Source: CAVSVP01 sp963731125
GTDB taxonomy: Bacteria > Pseudomonadota > Gammaproteobacteria > Competibacterales > Competibacteraceae
Reading direction: 5' to 3'
Length of the DNA: 64,000 bases
NCBI GenBank assembly: GCA_963731125.1
Contig: CAVSVP010000029.1
Coordinates: 1 to 64,000 of the forward strand
Shown: positions 49,393 through 58,715 of the stretch, one piece after another
Layout: each line of letters starts with the position of its first letter
Position numbering within the stretch: the stretch's first letter is position 1
Position numbers and translations under genes: made by a program
The notes under the pieces: model-generated
What the model was told of the DNA's origin: nothing
Seen by the model: only the letters and a program-made list of their open reading frames with translations
Database searches by the model: none

Positions 49393-49467
49393 CCTAAAAA
49401 ATGCTCTGGCTGATAAACTAAAGGCTATCAAAATTATAAATACTATCTACCTTACCGCAAAGCTGTC

Positions 49468-50367
49468 ATGCCCATGCACTTTCATCCCACGCGTCAGCTT
49501 ATCCGGGAGCCGGGTCGTTTTTTGTTACAGGTACTCAAGGGCTTTCGCGCTAACCAGGGCATTTTATTGTCTGGTGCTGTAGCTTATTATACTTTGCTCT
49601 CGACGATCCCGCTGTTTACCTTGATTTTGCTGGCGCTGTCCCACATCGTGGATGAAGTCAGGTTGATGGCTATACTTACTCAGTATGCGGAATTACTGAT
49701 GCCGGGAGAGTCGGAAGCCGTGGTGGAGCAACTGAGAACCTTTCTGCAGCACCGGGATGTGCTTGGCTGGGTGCTGGTGGGTGTGCTGCTGTTTTTCAGC
49801 TCGATGGCCTTTGCTGTTCTCGAAAACGCCATGTCGGTTATTTTTTTTCATCGAGTGGCCGTCAAGCGGCGTCATTTTTTGATCTCCGCGCTTTTGCCTT
49901 ATCTCTTTATCCTGTTGTTGGGATTTGGATTTCTGGTGGTGACCTTGATTTCTGGATTACTACAAGCCGTAGAGCAGCGTTATATTCCTTTGTTTGGATG
50001 GCGCCTGTCGCTGGATGGTCTAGCCGGAGTGCTTCTTTATTTTATCGGCTTGGGCGGCCAGATTATCATGTTAACGTCTATTTATTTGGTAATGCCCGTG
50101 GGCAAGCTGTCCTTGCGGCACGCCTTGATTGGCGGCGTAACGGCAGGTTTGCTATGGGAAGTCATGCGCCACGGACTCGTTTGGTATTTTTCAACCCTTT
50201 CCTTTGTCAATATCGTCTACGGTTCTCTGGCTACCGCCATTGTCGCCCTGCTTAGTCTGGAAATAGCCGCCATGATTCTGCTGCTGGGAGCTCAGGTGAT
50301 TGCCGAATACGAGCGCCTGCACGATAGTGTCGAAAATGCCAAGCCTTTTCAAGGCCTACGGACCTAA
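49468..50367 (+). CDS. YihY/BrkB (UPF0761) inner-membrane protein
   Basis: This 299-residue protein has six hydrophobic helices and the family opening FRANQGILLSGAVAYYTLLSTIPLFTLILLALS, then FSSMAFAVLENAMSVIFFHR and a conserved GGVTAGLLWEVMRHGLVWYF. YihY/BrkB proteins were once called RNase BN by mistake. Their function as transporters or in envelope physiology is unresolved. The length is normal for the family. No partner gene is evident nearby. Confidence 0.92.
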   Translation: MPMHFHPTRQLIREPGRFLLQVLKGFRANQGILLSGAVAYYTLLSTIPLFTLILLALSHIVDEVRLMAILTQYAELLMPGESEAVVEQLRTFLQHRDVLGWVLVGVLLFFSSMAFAVLENAMSVIFFHRVAVKRRHFLISALLPYLFILLLGFGFLVVTLISGLLQAVEQRYIPLFGWRLSLDGLAGVLLYFIGLGGQIIMLTSIYLVMPVGKLSLRHALIGGVTAGLLWEVMRHGLVWYFSTLSFVNIVYGSLATAIVALLSLEIAAMILLLGAQVIAEYERLHDSVENAKPFQGLRT

Positions 50368-50405
50368 GCCTACGGTAGCGCTAAGTTTCCGCTCCGGTAT
50401 TCCGC

Positions 50406-51350
50406 CTATCCGCAATGGGTATGCTCAGAAAGTGGCCATAACCAGGCTGCTCCCCGGACTCCGCTGGAAGCTCCGTGGCGAGGAGGGACCAGCTTAGTCG
50501 TGACGCTGTCTGAGAATACATACTGTCCCCATAGCCGGGGTATCCGCTCGTACAAATGGGTCAATTGGGATAGACCTCCACCCAATACGATAACTTCTGG
50601 GTCGAGGATATTGATAACACTGGCCAACGCCCGCGCCAGACGCTGATCGTAACGGCGCAGGGTCGCTTCCGCGGCCGAGTCATGGCCATCGGCAGCCTCA
50701 GCGACGGCCACTGCATTACGCTCCTCGCCGGTGTGGTTCCTATGATCCCGGCATAAGCCGGGTCCCGATAGCCAGGTTTCAATACAGCTGGAAAGACCGC
50801 AGTAGCAGTTTGGCCCGGGTAATTCTTCGGGCTTGGGCCAGGGCAGCGGATTGTGCCCCCACTCCCCGGCGATACCATTGGGACCCGTCAGCAGGCGGCC
50901 ATTAATCACAATACCTCCTCCCACACCGGTACCGATAATAACGCCAAACACGTTTTGTGCCCCGGCTGCCGCTCCGTCGGTGGCTTCGGATAATGCAAAG
51001 CAATCGGCATCGTTGGCAAAGCGAAGGGGGCGGCCCAGCAAGGTTTCCAAATCCTGATCTAACGGGCGGCCGTTTAACCAGGTAGAATTTGCGTTTTTGA
51101 CTAAACCAGTCGCGGGGGACAAAGTACCCGGCATGCCGATGCCGACGGTGCCGGGTTGTCGCAATTCGGACTCCACGGCTGTCACCAGATCGCGAATGGT
51201 CTGCAATGTGCCTGCATAGTCAAACCGAGGAGTGAAAATGCGCTGTTGGGCGCGAACGGTGCCGCTGACATCCAGCGCCATGATCTCAGTTTTGGTGCCA
51301 CCCAGGTCAATGCCGATGCGCAGCGAGCGATCCTGTATAGCGTTAGCCAT
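50406..51350 (-). CDS. mak: ROK-family fructokinase (Mak-like)
   Basis: This 314-residue sugar kinase reads LRIGIDLGGTKTEIMALD (ATP phosphate loop), GTVGIGMPGTLSPATGLVKNANSTWLNGRPLDQDL (sugar site), RFANDADCFALSEA with the catalytic Asp, IIGTGVGGGIV, EWGHNPLPWPKPEELPGPNCYCGLSSCIETWLSG with the ROK zinc-binding His-Cys-Cys-Cys cluster, and SSGVRGAAWLWP at the end. These details match E. coli Mak, which phosphorylates fructose and mannose. It lies in a minus-strand run with the PPOX, aroE and hemB genes. Confidence 0.9.
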   Translation of the reverse strand: MANAIQDRSLRIGIDLGGTKTEIMALDVSGTVRAQQRIFTPRFDYAGTLQTIRDLVTAVESELRQPGTVGIGMPGTLSPATGLVKNANSTWLNGRPLDQDLETLLGRPLRFANDADCFALSEATDGAAAGAQNVFGVIIGTGVGGGIVINGRLLTGPNGIAGEWGHNPLPWPKPEELPGPNCYCGLSSCIETWLSGPGLCRDHRNHTGEERNAVAVAEAADGHDSAAEATLRRYDQRLARALASVINILDPEVIVLGGGLSQLTHLYERIPRLWGQYVFSDSVTTKLVPPRHGASSGVRGAAWLWPLSEHTHCG

Positions 51351-51363
51351 AGCGGGTTGACTA

Positions 51364-51816
51364 CTACCTCATCGGCAGGTTGGCGACCTGCTGAAAATCG
51401 CTGATCACATAGTAGTGTTCTACTTCCATGACCATCAAGGCACAGGCCGGAGAATGCACAAAATTTTCCAGATTGGGATGCTTAGCAATATAAAGACTCA
51501 GCCAGTTGGCTTTTTCCCGTTGGGCAACTTCTTGTGCGTTACCGGTGGCGGTAACCGCAATGCCTCCATAGTGATCTTCCAAATGGCCGGTGCGATTATC
51601 AATGAGCATAGCGACTCGAGGATTGGCCAGCAAATTTTGATATTTGAAGGTATCTCGATAAGTGGCGAATAGCAGTCTTTTTAGGTCAGCGGTGGCCGTA
51701 AAAGCCATTAGGCTGGTATAGGGTTGCTGCTGATCCTGGGTGGCTAGCACAGCTTGGAGCTGTGTCGTCAACAAGGTGCTCAGCATTTGCTTGAGTTGTT
51801 CTTTGTCACGCATCAA
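51364..51816 (-). CDS. pyridoxamine 5'-phosphate oxidase-family flavoprotein
   Basis: This 150-residue protein has the split-barrel pattern: QAVLATQDQQQPYTSLMAFT, LKRLLFATYRDTFKYQNLLANPRVAMLIDNRTG, GIAVTATGNAQEV and ALMVMEVEHYYVISDFQQV. The family binds FMN or F420, or carries haem or biliverdin. Which of these applies is not clear. The start at 51816 gives the normal N-terminus. It lies 13 bases upstream of mak on the same strand, with aroE before it. Confidence 0.85.
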   Translation of the reverse strand: MMRDKEQLKQMLSTLLTTQLQAVLATQDQQQPYTSLMAFTATADLKRLLFATYRDTFKYQNLLANPRVAMLIDNRTGHLEDHYGGIAVTATGNAQEVAQREKANWLSLYIAKHPNLENFVHSPACALMVMEVEHYYVISDFQQVANLPMR

Positions 51817-51862
51817 TCATTCCCGTTGCTTAAGGCTCCAAAGGACAGGCAGCCGCCGATCG

Positions 51863-52693
51863 TCAGCTTTCGGATTTGCGTAATTTGGCAATGATCTCTT
51901 TGGTTTCCGGTCTTACGCCGCGCCAGAACCAAAACGACTCCGCCGCCTGCTCTACCAACATGCCCAGGCCGTCCAGAGCGTGGGCTGCGCCCTGTGCTAA
52001 TCCCCAACGAACAAAGGCCGTCGGTTTGTCGCTGTACAGCAAGTCATAGCACCAACCTCCCTCGGCCAACACGTTTGCCGGTAACGGTGGCGTCTCGCCA
52101 CTGAACCCTGCCGTTGTCGCATTAATAATCAGGTCAAAGCGCAGGTCCGCCAGTTCAGCGAAACCACCGCCGGATACCTGTCCCAGATCACTAAAAAGAA
52201 GTGCCAGTTCTGCCGCTTTGGCGGGCGTACGATTAGCGATGGTTAACTGTGCCGGTTCATTGGCCAGCAGGGGTTGTAATACTCCCCGGGCTGCGCCGCC
52301 TGCCCCCAGCAGTAGAATACGCTTTCCCGTTAATACAAGACCATGATTAATCGTAAGATCCTGCACCAGCCCCGGACCGTCGGTATTCTCGCCCAGCACT
52401 TCGCCATCGGTGAAGCGTAAGGTATTCACCGCTTCAGCCCGCTCGGCCCGAGCGGTTAACACATCCGCGTAGACCCAGGCATCTTGTTTAAAAGGGACAG
52501 TGACATTCAAGCCGCATCCACCTTCGGCACGGAAAGCATCCACAGTGGCTACAAAACGGCCGGGTTCTCCCAGAATAGCGCGGTATTCCAGCGATTGACC
52601 GGTTTGGGCGGCAAACAAGGCATGAATCTGCGGGGATTTACTATGGTGAATCGGATTCCCTATTACCGCATACTGATCGGGTTTAGCATTCAT
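51863..52693 (-). CDS. aroE: shikimate dehydrogenase
   Basis: This 276-residue enzyme has DQYAVIGNPIHHSKSPQIHALFA (shikimate-binding SKS), GLNVTVPFKQDAWVYADVLT with the catalytic Lys, NTDGPGLVQDL, the NADP loop LLLGAGGAARGVLQPL with TIANRTPAKA, and GLGMLVEQAAESFWFW. It reduces 3-dehydroshikimate in aromatic amino acid synthesis. I start at ATG 52693 because MNAKPDQYAV fits the family. An in-frame ATG at 52756 overlaps the hemB stop and would add 21 unusual residues. It probably forms an operon with hemB. Confidence 0.94.
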   Translation of the reverse strand: MNAKPDQYAVIGNPIHHSKSPQIHALFAAQTGQSLEYRAILGEPGRFVATVDAFRAEGGCGLNVTVPFKQDAWVYADVLTARAERAEAVNTLRFTDGEVLGENTDGPGLVQDLTINHGLVLTGKRILLLGAGGAARGVLQPLLANEPAQLTIANRTPAKAAELALLFSDLGQVSGGGFAELADLRFDLIINATTAGFSGETPPLPANVLAEGGWCYDLLYSDKPTAFVRWGLAQGAAHALDGLGMLVEQAAESFWFWRGVRPETKEIIAKLRKSES

Positions 52694-52752
52694 CGTAGTC
52701 GCACTCGCAGCTGCAGAATTATCGGTAACACCGGGCCAGGAACGCACATGGA

Positions 52753-53769
52753 TCATGCCTGCCGCAGCCAGCCTGCAGCGCGTTTGGCGAAATAGCTCAA
52801 AATAGCATCGGCACCGGCGCGTTTAATGGCTAGCAATGATTCCAGAATGACCGCCCGTTCGTTCAGCCAGCCGTGTTGAGCGGCAGCCATCAGCATAGCG
52901 TATTCACCGCTGACCTGGTAGACAAAGGTAGGTACGGCGAACTGATCCTTAACCCGGCGCACAATATCCAGGTAAGGCATGCCGGGCTTAATCATTACGA
53001 TGTCGGCGCCCTCTTGCAGATCCATAGCGACCTCGCGCAAGGCTTCGTCACTGTTGGCCGGGTCCATTTGATAACTGTCTTTATTGCCGCCTTGCAGATT
53101 GGCGGCAGAGCCCACCGCATCGCGAAACGGGCCATAAAAGTGAGATGCGTATTTAGCGGAGTAGGCCAGAATGCGGGTATGGATAAAATTTTCAGCCTCC
53201 AGGGCCTCGCGAATAGCCCCGATGCGGCCGTCCATCATATCCGAGGGCGCGACGATATCAGCACCCGCTTCAGCATGGGAAAGAGCCTGGCGGACCAGGA
53301 CTGTCACGGTTTCATCGTTAAGCACATAACCGTCTGCATCCGCTAGCCCGTCCTGGCCGTGGCTGGTAAAAGGATCTAGGGCCACATCAGTGATAATACC
53401 CAAGTGCGGAAATTCGCGCTTCAATACACGTACCGCCCGTTGAATCAGACCGTCGGGGTTATAAGCCTCCCGGGCGTCTTCTGATTTGACCATTGGGGGC
53501 GTGACTGGAAATAGGGCCAGCGCCGGCACGTCCAGGTCCACCAAGGCTTCCGCCTCTTTCAGCAGTTCATCGATACTAAGCCGTTCCATTCCCGGCATCG
53601 CCACCACTGCGTCCCGTTGTCCCTGCCCATCCCGGATGAACAGGGGCTGAATTAAATCGTCGACGCTAAGCCGGGTTTCCCGAACCAAGCGGCGGGAGAA
53701 CGCATCGCGGCGCAGGCGGCGCGGACGCAAGCCGGGGAATTGACCAAGGGTCAGTTGCGGTTTCGACAC
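52753..53769 (-). CDS. hemB: delta-aminolevulinic acid dehydratase (porphobilinogen synthase)
   Basis: This 338-residue enzyme contains the two Schiff-base lysines in AYSAKYASHFYGPFRDAVGS and DIVMIKPGMPYLDIV. It also has GGNKDSYQMDPAN. The metal site reads DVALDPFTSHGQDGL with Asp/Ala in place of the zinc cysteines, so it should be the Mg-dependent, zinc-independent type seen in Pseudomonas. It condenses two aminolevulinate molecules in tetrapyrrole synthesis. The stop overlaps a possible aroE start. Confidence 0.97.
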   Translation of the reverse strand: MSKPQLTLGQFPGLRPRRLRRDAFSRRLVRETRLSVDDLIQPLFIRDGQGQRDAVVAMPGMERLSIDELLKEAEALVDLDVPALALFPVTPPMVKSEDAREAYNPDGLIQRAVRVLKREFPHLGIITDVALDPFTSHGQDGLADADGYVLNDETVTVLVRQALSHAEAGADIVAPSDMMDGRIGAIREALEAENFIHTRILAYSAKYASHFYGPFRDAVGSAANLQGGNKDSYQMDPANSDEALREVAMDLQEGADIVMIKPGMPYLDIVRRVKDQFAVPTFVYQVSGEYAMLMAAAQHGWLNERAVILESLLAIKRAGADAILSYFAKRAAGWLRQA

Positions 53770-53877
53770 AGCAGCCTCCTGGGGAAATATCCACTACAAT
53801 AACAGCTGATTTGTTATTCAAAATTATACCCCTAGCGGACAGCATGAGGATGTGTTCCGCCTTACGGGGCTTACTTT

Positions 53878-54044
53878 TTAAGCAAGATAAATTTGTTCCA
53901 AGGCGCTGCGAGAAACGTTACCCTTGCTATCTTCGGCTTTGATAAAATAAGGCTGGTGCATGTGTTTTCCGCCGTAAAGCTAGCATCGAAAGCCGGATTT
54001 TTTCCCGAACCTTCTCCTGGGCGAACAATAAAGCTTTTATTAAT
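53878..54044 (-). pseudogene. decayed C-terminal extension of the deacetylase
   Basis: After the deacetylase stop the same frame continues as INKSFIVRPGEGSGKNPAFD, then after a one-base shift MHQPYFIKAEDSKGNVSRSALEQIYLA and TAA. This reads like the end of a beta-sandwich domain once joined to the enzyme and separated by one nonsense codon and one frameshift. Confidence 0.5.
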
Positions 54045-54857
54045 TTATGGTAATAAGCTGACTGAACTTCCTGGGGCAAGCATCAGATCGCTGTTCTGCC
54101 AGTTTATCCACAATGCCATGGTAGACGTGTTGCTAAGTTCTATTCTAGAGAGGGTTAATTCGCACAGCGCATTCAGATAATCCACAAGCTCAATGGTAGT
54201 GGCATAGTAAATCTCAAAGTGGCCGTGCAGAAGACGGCAAAGCGCCTCTAAGTAATCCCAGTTTTTGGAAGGATCGCCGCTCATAAAGCCGTCTAATTCG
54301 TAGCTGTGCCCCCAGATATACAGAAGGGCCGGTTCTCGGCTTTGATATTGCAGAAACCGACGCCCCAATTCCATGGCCTGATTCTGATGACACGAGGTTT
54401 CCCATGTTAAAAAATGCCTTGGAATCTGAAAGGTGCCAGTCGCTGTTGCAGTCCGTCCATAGCTGATACCGAGCTCGGGTAGCAAAGCCAGAATGCGTGC
54501 ATCGTAAGTCCCGAAAGGGTAGGCTAAGCCACGTACGGGTTGCCCTGTTAGATCTTCTAAAGTACGTTTGTCATCGCGAATTTCCTGACGTACCGCAGCA
54601 TCGGACAATTGCGTTAAATCGGAATGGTTGACGGTGTGGCTTGCGACTTCGTGCCCTTGATAGAGTGATTGAACTTCCTGAGCAGAGATTCGGTATGGCT
54701 GGCCGAGCTTGCCCGAATTAAGGTAGAAGCTACCGCGAATACCGTACCGATTGAACAAGTCCAGCAGCCGCCGGTCATGTTCGCTACCGTCATCGTAACT
54801 CAGTACCAGGGCTTTACATTTGCCGCCGGGGAAACGGGGGTAATATTGGGTATCCAA
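54045..54857 (-). CDS. polysaccharide deacetylase-family protein, C-terminally truncated
   Basis: This 270-residue protein shows the CE4/NodB-like motifs KALVLSYDDGSEHDRRLLDL (catalytic Asp-Asp), EVASHTVNHSDLTQLS (metal-binding H-x3-H), RGLAYPFGTYDARIL and LLYIWGHSYELDG. Family members remove N-acetyl or O-acetyl groups from polysaccharide. There is no signal peptide, so it may be cytoplasmic, or the real start may be lost. The end (MLAPGSSVSLLP) is abrupt and a related extension follows in frame after the stop. Positions 54858-55112 contain no gene. Confidence 0.82.
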   Translation of the reverse strand: MDTQYYPRFPGGKCKALVLSYDDGSEHDRRLLDLFNRYGIRGSFYLNSGKLGQPYRISAQEVQSLYQGHEVASHTVNHSDLTQLSDAAVRQEIRDDKRTLEDLTGQPVRGLAYPFGTYDARILALLPELGISYGRTATATGTFQIPRHFLTWETSCHQNQAMELGRRFLQYQSREPALLYIWGHSYELDGFMSGDPSKNWDYLEALCRLLHGHFEIYYATTIELVDYLNALCELTLSRIELSNTSTMALWINWQNSDLMLAPGSSVSLLP

Positions 54858-55112
54858 TGCTTTTTACCTATAGACGTTCAGAAAAATAGTTTCCAAAATC
54901 GATTTCATAAGCCTCTGTTTTAATTGGATTCACAGACATAATGATGGGAAATTTAATTTCTGAAAGACTATAGTCATGTTCATACATGGTAAGTCGGAAG
55001 TTTGTAGTTTACTTTGGATCCTTACTCCTGGTTAACCGGCGACGGCGAAGTCCCCGTCGTGTCCTTAAGCCGCACGTTAATGGCAGGTAAACCAGGACCA
55101 CCCCAATGCGCG

Positions 55113-56180
55113 TTAAGCTGGCGGCTCTAATGACGGTTGTTCCTCATGCCACTCCCGCCACACGGCCAGCAGGATGGCGATAATCACGGGACCAAGAAAC
55201 AGGCCAACAAGTCCGAATGCCACTATGCCGCCGAGGACACTAAACATGACGAGCAGGAATGGAATGCGGGTGGCGGTGCTGATCACCAGGGGCCGCATCA
55301 GGTTGTCTATCCAACTCACCACCAGTGTTCCCCAGAGTAGCAAGCCGATTCCCGCTAAGGTTTTTCCGGTCAGCACTAGCCAGATACCGATGGGACCCCA
55401 CACCACAGGGGGGCCGAACGGTATCAGCGCCATCACCGCAGTAAGGGCACCCAATAGCACGGGGGCCCGCACCCCGGCCGCCCAGTAACCCAGACCGGCA
55501 AGCAACCCCTGGGCCAGCGCCGCCAGTACCAACCCGTACAGCACGGCCTGGGTGGTGGCGCCGATTTCGATAAGATAGCTGTTGGCGCGTTTACCCAAAA
55601 ACCGTTGCAAGATCCGACGCGTCTGATGCAACAACGCTTCGCCGTCCCGGTAGAGAAAAAACGCGGTGAGGAGGGCAAGACTGAACTTGATGGTGTTACG
55701 CCCGACATCGCCAAAGATCGCAGCCAATTCGCCAAGCCATGGTTCGACCCAGCTCGCCAGCTGCGTCCGCAGCGCATCCGGATCACCGGTGAGTTCATTA
55801 AGCAACTGCTGCAGCTCCTGACCCAGCCAAGGAACGCGGGCGATAACGCCAGGAAGCGCCTGCGGTCCTTGGGCAAGGTAGGTTGCTATGGTTTGGTAGA
55901 CAGCCGGCAGTTCAGCGCGCAGCAGAGCGATCAGCCAGATAACCGGCAGTGCAAAAACAGCACCCAGAATCAGTGTCATCAGCAGTGCACTTCCGGCGGG
56001 GGAGCCGGGCAACCATTCGCGTAAGCGCCAATAGACGGGCCAGGTGACATAGACGAGAATTACGGCCCATGCTACCGGTACCAGAAACAGGTGTAAGACC
56101 TGGTAGCTCAAAAAGAGCAGGCTACCGAGAAACAGCGCCAGGATGGCCCGGCGCATTAGTGCCGTAGCGCCCTCATCCAC
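55113..56180 (-). CDS. AI-2E/PerM-family membrane permease
   Basis: This 355-residue protein has about eight membrane helices in the family's pattern: an N-terminal helical hairpin (LALFLGSLLFLSYQVLHLFLVPVAWAVILVYVTWPVY), a soluble middle part (LNELTGDPDALRTQLASWVE), then ALMALIPFGPPVVWGP-like and RIPFLLVMFSVLGGIVAFGLVGLFLGPVI. Members export diverse compounds, and the AI-2 name rests on one example. It is oriented with the ribosomal genes but 445 bases from rplQ. Confidence 0.9.
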   Translation of the reverse strand: MDEGATALMRRAILALFLGSLLFLSYQVLHLFLVPVAWAVILVYVTWPVYWRLREWLPGSPAGSALLMTLILGAVFALPVIWLIALLRAELPAVYQTIATYLAQGPQALPGVIARVPWLGQELQQLLNELTGDPDALRTQLASWVEPWLGELAAIFGDVGRNTIKFSLALLTAFFLYRDGEALLHQTRRILQRFLGKRANSYLIEIGATTQAVLYGLVLAALAQGLLAGLGYWAAGVRAPVLLGALTAVMALIPFGPPVVWGPIGIWLVLTGKTLAGIGLLLWGTLVVSWIDNLMRPLVISTATRIPFLLVMFSVLGGIVAFGLVGLFLGPVIIAILLAVWREWHEEQPSLEPPA

Positions 56181-56429
56181 CGTAAATAATTCCGGGTAGC
56201 CGCATGCTAACTACCTCCATCTTTCCTAAGGATCTCGGTAAGGACAATGCTAGGGTTTTAGAGAAGACATTATTGCTGTTGTTCTTCCCCCGGTTTCATT
56301 CGGGCAAAAGTGCTGGAGACCAAAGGATGTCCAATCCGTTGCGCCGTATTGTTTCGTTACGTCGAATTATGTTGCGCAATACTCGTTCGCTTATGCGCAT
56401 GCCCCCAAGGGCAATCCTACAAAGCGAGT

Positions 56430-56530
56430 GACGATTATGCGTTCGCTGTGGGCCTGACAGTTGGCGTTGTAGTGATGGATGAAGTATCAGATGGCGCCGA
56501 TGTGGTTCTCCAGTTTCTTGGATGAAACCA
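56430..56530 (-). pseudogene. possible IS630-type transposase C-terminal scrap
   Basis: In complement the bases read VSSKKLENHIGAI, stop, YFIHHYNANCQA, resembling the end of IS630-family transposases (FIxxYNANxxPF). It is too short to be certain. The rest of 56181-56624 shows no gene or terminator I can support. Confidence 0.3.
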
Positions 56531-56624
56531 ATTTAACTTAGAGATAAAGTGGTCTTGACAATGCAAGCCGCAGGCAATGTTGAGGATAACAATCACCGTT
56601 TATAGCCCATACAACGTGATAAAC

Positions 56625-56990
56625 TTATTCGGAATGTCGATCCACTAACTCCACATAAGCCATAGGTGCATTATCGCCAGATCTAAAACCACATTTCAAA
56701 ATGCGCAAATATCCACCAGGGCGCGATTGGTAACGGGGACCTAATTCATTAAACAGCTTAGTGACGACATAGCGATTTTGCAATCTAGCAAATGCCAGAC
56801 GGCGACGGGCCACGTTGTCTTCTTTAGCCAGTGTAATCAGTGGCTCGACAACTCGGCGCAGCTCCTTAGCTTTGGAAAGCGTTGTTTTTATCGTCTCGTG
56901 AGAAAGCAGAGAGGCTGTCATATTACTCAGCATTGCCTTACGATGACTACTGGTACGGCTTAATGCTCTGCTCGCTTTACGATGCCGCAT
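56625..56990 (-). CDS. rplQ: 50S ribosomal protein L17
   Basis: This 121-residue protein, MRHRKASRALSRTSSHRKAMLSNM with the basic TTLSKAKELRRVVEPLITLAK and FGRYQSRPGGYLRILKCGFR-type end, is a standard L17. It is the last gene of the alpha operon, after rpoA. It binds 23S rRNA near the peptide exit tunnel. Confidence 0.97.
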   Translation of the reverse strand: MRHRKASRALSRTSSHRKAMLSNMTASLLSHETIKTTLSKAKELRRVVEPLITLAKEDNVARRRLAFARLQNRYVVTKLFNELGPRYQSRPGGYLRILKCGFRSGDNAPMAYVELVDRHSE

Positions 56991-57045
56991 GATAATGGTT
57001 CCTAATCAGTATCCAATACTAAGATGTTGGTGAAAGATTACAAAA

Positions 57046-58056
57046 TTATGCCAACGCCTTGTCTTCGGCTTTTTCGCCACCCAATCCAGGGGGTGGCCAA
57101 TTCTCCAACTTCATTCCTAAAGACAAACCATGGGACGCCAAGACATCTTTAATTTCAGTCAGCGATTTCTTACCAAGATTAGGCGTCTTCAGCAATTCTA
57201 CTTCCGTACGTTGGATCAAATCGCCGATATAGTAAATACTTTCCGCCTTAAGGCAGTTAGCAGAGCGTACTGTTAACTCCAAGTCATCCACCGGTCGCAG
57301 TAGAATAGGGTCGATATCCACCGACTCAGGTTGCGGCCGCACTTCTGGCTTACCTTTGAGGTCGACAAAAACCGATAATTGATCCAGCAGGATGTGCGCA
57401 GCGTTGCGAATGGCCTCTTCTGGATTGATTGTACCATTCGTCTCAAGGTTAATGACCAGCTTATCTAGGTTGGTACGCTGTTCGACCCGAGCACTCTCGA
57501 CTTTATAGCTCACCCGAATAATTGGGCTAAACGAGGCATCCAGCTGCAATCGTCCGATAGGTCGACTGTCTTCATCGCTGCCATAGCGCTGGGTGATGGG
57601 TTGATAGCCGCGCCCTTTTTCAACCTTGAGGCGCATGTTGAGCTCTCCACTCTTAGTGAGATTAGCAATCTCATGCTCTGGATTAACAATCTCGACACTA
57701 TGAGGAGTCTCAAAATCCCCCGCTATGACTTGCCCTGGTCCCTTTTTGTTTAAGGTTAACGTGGCTTCGCTTACGCCACCGTGCAACACGATAGCCACTC
57801 CTTTAAGGTTTAGCAAAATATCAATGACGTCTTCTTGTACACCTTCCATGGAAGAATATTCGTGCAGAACGCCATCTATTTCGCATTCTACAATAGCGGC
57901 ACCCGGAATCGATGACAGTAGAATACGCCGTAAAGCATTGCCTAACGTATGCCCAAAGCCCCGCTCGAGAGGTTCAAGTGTTACTCGAGCGCACTTTTCA
58001 TTAATAATGCCTACGTCAACGATGCGCGGTTTTAACAGCTCAAAAGAACCCGACAT
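57046..58056 (-). CDS. rpoA: DNA-directed RNA polymerase alpha subunit
   Basis: This 336-residue protein has the N-terminal assembly domain (RVTLEPLERGFGHTLGNALRRILLSSIPGAAI), a linker at about 235-250 and the C-terminal DNA-contact domain (RSANCLKAESIYYIGDLIQRTEVELLKTPNLGKKSLTEIKDVL). Length and order are as in other gammaproteobacteria. It lies between rpsD and rplQ. Confidence 0.98.
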   Translation of the reverse strand: MSGSFELLKPRIVDVGIINEKCARVTLEPLERGFGHTLGNALRRILLSSIPGAAIVECEIDGVLHEYSSMEGVQEDVIDILLNLKGVAIVLHGGVSEATLTLNKKGPGQVIAGDFETPHSVEIVNPEHEIANLTKSGELNMRLKVEKGRGYQPITQRYGSDEDSRPIGRLQLDASFSPIIRVSYKVESARVEQRTNLDKLVINLETNGTINPEEAIRNAAHILLDQLSVFVDLKGKPEVRPQPESVDIDPILLRPVDDLELTVRSANCLKAESIYYIGDLIQRTEVELLKTPNLGKKSLTEIKDVLASHGLSLGMKLENWPPPGLGGEKAEDKALA

Positions 58057-58077
58057 CTGCCTTCTTCTCTTTGGAAG

Positions 58078-58698
58078 TTACTTAGAATATAGCTCCACGA
58101 CAAGCGACTCGTTGATATCCGCGGGCAAATCGCCACGGTCTGGAATACGCTTTAGAACTCCGGACATCTTATTGGTATCCACATCAACCCAATCTACTAA
58201 TCCCTTGCTTTGTGAAAGCTGCAAGGCATACTGAATCCGAGTTTGATTACGGCTCTTCTCGTGGATTGCTATGATGTCCTCCGGCTTAACCTTGTAAGAG
58301 GGAATATTAACGCGCCTGCCATTCACCGTCACAGCCCGATGGGAAATCAGCTGCCGAGCCTCAGCGCGAGTAACTCCAAACCCCATACGATACACTACAT
58401 TATCCAGCCGACTCTCCAGCAGTTTAAGTAAATTTTCGCCGGTAGAACCCTTTAGGCGCGCAGCCTCTTTGTAATAATTGAGAAATTGCCTCTCCAAAAC
58501 TCCGTAAATACGACGCAGCTTCTGCTTTTCGCGTAGCTGTAAACCGTAGTCAGAAAGCCTAGGCCTACGGGCACCATGCTGACCTGGCGGTCTTTCGATA
58601 TTGCATTTTGACTCTAGCGGACGAGCAGCAGATTTTAAACTAAGGTCGCTGCCTTCCCGTCGGCTTATTTTGCACTTCGGACCAATGTATCTCGCCAC
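58078..58698 (-). CDS. rpsD: 30S ribosomal protein S4
   Basis: This 206-residue protein, ARYIGPKCKISRREGSDLSL, contains the S4 RNA-binding domain (LDNVVYRMGFGVTRAEARQLISHRAVTVNGRRVNIPSY). It nucleates 30S assembly, and in E. coli S4 represses the alpha operon. The N-terminal zinc cysteines are reduced to Cys9, the common zinc-free form. Confidence 0.97.
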   Translation of the reverse strand: MARYIGPKCKISRREGSDLSLKSAARPLESKCNIERPPGQHGARRPRLSDYGLQLREKQKLRRIYGVLERQFLNYYKEAARLKGSTGENLLKLLESRLDNVVYRMGFGVTRAEARQLISHRAVTVNGRRVNIPSYKVKPEDIIAIHEKSRNQTRIQYALQLSQSKGLVDWVDVDTNKMSGVLKRIPDRGDLPADINESLVVELYSK

Positions 58699-58715
58699 AA
58701 CAATACTCCTGTGGA

